Positions 60,017 to 64,000 of a stretch of 64,000 nt of DNA are shown piece by piece (position 1 is the first letter of the stretch; every line of letters starts with the position of its first letter). A program made the position numbers and the translations under genes. This stretch comes from Cephalotus follicularis (lineage: Eukaryota; Streptophyta; Magnoliopsida; Oxalidales; Cephalotaceae). The notes under the pieces are model-generated. The model did not search any database, was not told the origin of the DNA, and saw only the letters and a list, made by a program, of their open reading frames with translations. The DNA is taken from assembly GCA_001972305.1 (NCBI GenBank), contig BDDD01000119.1, forward strand, positions 264,698 to 328,697, read 5' to 3'.

Positions 60017-62366
60017 CTAAGCTAAGGTTGGAGGATCAGAGGAAGCGGCATCTTGAGGAGGAGGGGGGACAAAAGGTTCAACTTGAGGAGGTTGAGGAGT
60101 TGCGAGGTCTGCAGCATGATCATCAGAGGCAGGCTGGACTTCTGGTTCCTCTTCTCCAACCCCTTGGCCAGCATTCTTTTCCAAGGCCTCCTCGGCTTTC
60201 GCCTCCTCAGCTTCGTACCCGTCTGGATAAAAATCAAAGGCCTTGGCAGCTGAGTAATAGGCGACCTCTTCCAGGGGAACCTCTGGGTGCAGAGCCTTGA
60301 CCCAATTTTTGCAAGTGTAGAATCCCCGACGATAGTATTCGGCAGATTCTTTGAAGATCTCCTCGCCAAAGGCCTCAGAAGCCTTGAAGTCCTCCGCGGA
60401 GGCTTCCATCAGGCTAAGGAATTCATCAGAGGACCTAAACTCATCAAGGGCATCCTTCACAGCCTTGGATTTTTCCTCTTCACGCCTCTTCATGGCCTCC
60501 TCATACTTCCTCAAGGTCTCCTCGTGCTGCCTCTGCAGAGATTGGAACAACTGGGGAGCCTTGGAGAGCTCTTTTTGGGATTGGTCCTTCTCTAGGACAG
60601 CTCTGTTCCTCTCCTCAACAGTGGCCTCTTGGGCCTTGAGGACCTCCTCGAGTTGGGCCTTGGCAAGCCGAGAAGTTTCCTTCTCCTCCATCACCTCCAG
60701 TCTCAGTTTATCGCACCTCTCCAAGATGATTGAGTAGTTCTCAACCAACAGGTGGTGATTATTCAAAGCCTGCAAAGAAGAATGAAGTTAAAACAGAAAA
60801 TACAGAAGTACAAACCACACAGTCAGAGGATCTCCCTTTACCTCAAACTGGCTTCGCAATGAATTATGGACGAGGTCCTTGCTGGACCAATCCTCCCTAT
60901 CCTTCAGCTCATCAAGGAAAAGACAGAGAGAGCTGAGAGCAAAGGGCACCCCCTGAGTATTCAAGGTAGAGGAGCCCTTCCCAACTCCCTCTAGCTCGTC
61001 AATCATCCTCTCCACGTCTCGAGAGGGAGGCAGGATGATGGGGACGTCCACAGTTCGTCCGAGGATGGAATCCATCTCAGACTCGGTGATAAGCCTCCCC
61101 CTTTTTCTTGGAGGACCGTCAGAGGTACGTCCATTGACAGGGCGTTAGGCCCCTTTGTCTTTGACCGCGGCCTTCTTCAGTTGTTTGGCCCCAACCGTGG
61201 TAGCCTTGGCCCTTTGCTTGGCCCCCTCGGCAGCTTTCAGTTTGGCTGCTTCCTCGGCAGCCTTTTGTTTAGCTGCCACCTTGGCAGCCTTTTGTTTCTC
61301 TGCAGCAGCAGAGGAAGACTTAGAGCCCTTGGTGGCATTGAACAAAGCATCGAACCCTCGTCGAGAAGACATAGCTGTACAAGCAGAGATCAATAATGTG
61401 TCAGTGACTTAAAATCGAGCTACAAGATTATAAATTTGAAGACAAGAAAAACGGAGGAGACAAAAGCTTTATACAGTTTTCCCCCATTTCTTGGGGCATG
61501 GATTGGACAGGGGACCCCTCACTCCCTGAGGCCTCCTTGACCTCGGTCGAGTGTGATCCTCGACTTGGGGCAACACTTAGCCCAGCCTGGAGCAGACGCT
61601 CCTCAACCACAACAGAGTTCACCTCCTCGGGCTCCAGGTGGATGAGCTTGTCAAAGTCCAGTTTCTCAGCCGTCGACAATGTTGGCCTCCTATTGAGACG
61701 TGTGGTCTCCAAGGAGTCACACCAAACAGGGGAGGTGAACCTTTCGAAGTTTTTGATGAGGAAGTACCTCTTCCTCCAGTTTTTAATGGATTGAGTAGGT
61801 TTGGTGAGGAGCTTTTTTATGCCAGGACGTGACTTAAAAAAGTAGCCACGTTTCCCTGGTGAGGACGAGATGACATGGAACTGTTTGAACAATCCCACTG
61901 TGGCGAACACCTCGGACTCTTGACATCTAACAAGAAAACCTATTATGAAGCTCCACGATTGTAGTTGAAGAAGAGAAGGGTGGACTTTGATCGTCTCCAA
62001 GATGTACAAAGCGAAAGAAGGAACGGGGATCCTCAAACCGTGAGTGAGAGCCCCCTCGAAGACAATGAAGAGGCCCTCTTTACTCTCTGTGACCATCTGA
62101 GGATCCTTGGGAAGGCAAAACCTCAACCCAGGAGGGAAATTGAACCTGGTGGAGAGTTCAACCACCTCCGAGCGAGAAAGAGCACTGAGACCAAAGCCAT
62201 CAGGGGCAGAGGAGTCAGCCTCGGTGACAGGAACGTTTGGTTCACTCACTGCAACCCCCAAGCTACCTTCCGAAGAAAGGGGACTCTCAGCCGTGGGAAT
62301 CACCATGGCCAGGGGTTCAACCTCTAAGGGAGGAGAAACCCTAGCCGTACGTTTGGTTCTAGCCAT
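60017..62366 (-). pseudogene. Element B antisense gene: three exons, H3-like N-terminus, Transposase_28-like
   Basis: Exons 62366-61475, 61374-60842 and 60769-60017; introns of 100 and 72 nt have GT-AG ends with good polypyrimidine acceptors, and the frame is kept throughout (about 725 codons). One in-frame TAA is at 61147-61145. Start MARTKRTAR matches the histone H3 tail at 8 of its first 10 residues after Met. Residues about 95-190 resemble the 'putative gypsy type transposon' family (HGLRIPVPSFALYIL, QSWSFIIGFLVRC). Exon 2 is Lys/Ala-rich and coiled coil. Exon 3 is a long Glu-rich coiled coil with RRGFYTCKNWV and a Pro-rich C-terminus. Equivalent to the antisense extra ORF known from Tat elements; its role is unknown. 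Confidence 0.88.
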
Positions 62367-62580
62367 CTAGGTCAAATTAGATAAAGGAGATGAAGAAAGA
62401 AAGACAGGAATCAACTTAGAACAGTAAAAGGACTGTTAACTTACTCAAGAGCTTGATTGGAAGTTGGCAGGAAGACGAAGATTCGAGGTTGAAGGCACAA
62501 GAGAAACTAGAAATCTCAAATTCTCAGGAGTTGGCAAAGAGCAAGAAGGCGTAAAAAGAGTGGCTAGGTGATTTAGGGTT

Positions 62581-62589
62581 CCTTTTATA
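62581..62589 (-). promoter_or_regulatory. TATA box of the element B antisense gene
   Basis: Minus strand CCTATAAAAGG, about 215 bp upstream of the ATG at 62366. The homologous position in element A also has a TATA-like box, although the surrounding sequence differs. Confidence 0.55.
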
Positions 62590-62968
62590 GGCCCAGTTTT
62601 TAATCTTGGCCCTCCATCTAGCGAGGATCCAACGGTTAAGAAACCAACCGACATACCAAGCGCGGGAAACGAAGAGGCAGAGGCGGGAAACGCTCTGCTT
62701 GTGCCAGGTGTGAAGTGTGTTTAATACATTACCTAAAGGCAATGATGTGGGTTCATAGCACGAGGTCCATTGGATGGGACATGAGAAGACAAGGGGGCAA
62801 GGTTGATCCTCTGCCAAGGTTCATTCCATTTTGTGCAAAAGAAAATTCAAAGTGAAACCTTGGTCCTCAGCCCCGTTTACGGACAGGAAAGTCAGTAGCA
62901 AGCTCTGCAAAGGTGTATTGCCTGGGCCACGGCTCTCAACTCTGTTCCTTCTCCTCTGACCACGGTCA

Positions 62969-62992
62969 GAGAAAAAGGACCAGGGGGGCATA
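62969..62992 (+). other. Polypurine tract of element B
   Basis: AGAAAAAGGACCAGGGGGG then CATA before the 3' LTR. A short inverted repeat (TCTGACC/GGTCAGA) lies directly upstream. Confidence 0.88.
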
Positions 62993-63954
62993 TGATATGG
63001 GAAAAAATTAAGTTAAATGAAATACAACACGTGTCCTCATCCAAGCACTACCAGGTGTCCCAGTGATTCAACAGTTGAGGAAACAGAAGCCAAGGAAGTC
63101 TGTTAATCAAGAAAGCAACAATATTAGGACTCCTCCTCGGCATAAGTGCCGAGGACACACCAAGTGGTTACAGTAAAAAGGTCATCCTCCTCGGCATAAG
63201 TGCCGAGGACCAGTCCAATAATTGCCATGCAAAGTTTATCCTCCTCGGCGTCGGGTCCGAGGACACCCACTAAAGCACATTACCAAGGGTCTTCCTCGGT
63301 AACATAACAGGAGACCACTCTCCCCACTGCAAGTCCATGGACTTTGAAGACTTTGAAGCCAAGGACTGACTGTCTCATTAGCCTTACAACTGCTCCTCTT
63401 CTCGGCAGATTACTGACAGAAGGTCTCCTCCTCATTTACGGAATGAGGCCATGGAGTTCGCCTAAATTCTAGGGATCCTTATCTTCCAAATGTAGAAGAT
63501 AAGGATAACTATCAGCAAATATAGAAGATAAGATAGGGATGACCATCAGCAAGGAAATGAGATAATTAAGGAGACGATAAAGGAAAGAAGAGATAATTCA
63601 GGTGGAGATAAGGGAAATCCCGATATCCTCAGAAATTCCTTAGGGGACAGCCATCACCTCCGAATTTCATGCTCTATCAGTTACAAAACACCACTATAAA
63701 TACAAGTTCAACAGACTGAACAAAGGTCAGCAATTTTTACATTCAAGAGAACCTTATTTCATCTGCACCTTGTCTAACTTGAGCGTCGGAGTGTCCCCGA
63801 GAGAACAACCTCCTGGACCTTCCACCATTTCTGTTACTTTGTGCAGGTGTCCGAGATCAAAGTCTTCCTCAATGCATCTGCGACTAGCGTTTCTCTTAAC
63901 AAATAAAAGTCCTCCACGCAGGATACTGTTGAGAGAAGGATCTCTGTATTAACA
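62993..63954 (+). repeat. 3' LTR of element B
   Basis: 962 bp, TGATATGG to TTAACA, the same length as the 5' LTR with 21 substitutions and no indels. After it the target duplication TATAT and AT-rich host DNA continue to the window end. Confidence 0.96.
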
Positions 63955-64000
63955 TATATAATTTAGGTTAGACATCAAATTGAAATTATTATTTCTTTTT

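Larger units (their letters stand above)
39233..63954 (+). mobile_element. Retroelement B: complete Tat-lineage Ty3/gypsy element with two nested insertions
   Basis: Both LTRs (962 bp), primer site, gag-pol, antisense gene and polypurine tract are present, flanked by the perfect target duplication TATAT (39228-39232 and 63955-63959). Total 24.7 kb; about 12.0 kb without X2 and X3. Coding order is Gag, protease, RT, RNase H, second RNase H and integrase on plus, then the antisense gene on minus. The forward frame has seven stops, so it is inactive. Confidence 0.96.

Noticed and set aside
1..64000. tRNA, rRNA or snRNA genes
   Set aside because: No cloverleaf or rRNA sequence was recognised by eye; the tRNA-like words are retrotransposon primer sites only.

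Overview
The window is nuclear DNA of a flowering plant, almost certainly a eudicot. It has intron-containing genes for conserved plant proteins (a YIP4-type Golgi protein and a plant VDAC), a GT31 glycosyltransferase gene, and dense, nested LTR retrotransposons of typical plant lineages. There is no sign of a bacterial or organellar replicon.

Layout. 1-13,107: retroelement A, an old Tat-lineage Ty3/gypsy element cut by the left window edge. Its 5' LTR is broken by an L1-type LINE and its antisense gene by a Copia (SIRE-like) LTR. 10,379-17,285: a 3.45-kb tandem duplication that copies the antisense gene, the 3' LTR and about 730 bp of flanking DNA. 17,286-35,160: the gene island, all on the minus strand: YIP4-like (19,042-22,369), VDAC (24,883-29,607, probably with a leader exon near 31.0 kb) and an intronless GT31 gene (32,051-32,989), with a solo Tat LTR, foldback DNA and microsatellites between them. 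35,160-39,232: an unrecognised decayed gene split by a 2.63-kb solo chromovirus LTR. 39,233-63,954: retroelement B, a structurally complete Tat element with 962-bp LTRs and a perfect 5-bp target duplication (TATAT). Two minus-strand chromovirus-derived elements (X2 in gag, X3 in protease) are inserted in it.

Both Tat elements encode Gag-protease-RT-RNase H-second (archaeal-like) RNase H-integrase in one forward frame. Between pol and the 3' LTR each carries a gene on the opposite strand. In B this antisense gene resolves into three exons (about 725 codons, one stop) with canonical splice sites. A has the same phase-1 first intron, and both have a TATA-like box about 200 bp upstream of the start. 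The protein starts with a sequence strikingly like the histone H3 tail, which is the most interesting feature of the window.

Relative ages by divergence counted by eye: A LTRs about 7.6%; tandem duplication about 2.5%; B LTRs 21 differences in 962 bp (2.2%); X2 LTRs about 1% over shared parts. The nesting order agrees with these values. All retroelement ORFs are interrupted, so no element here looks autonomous.
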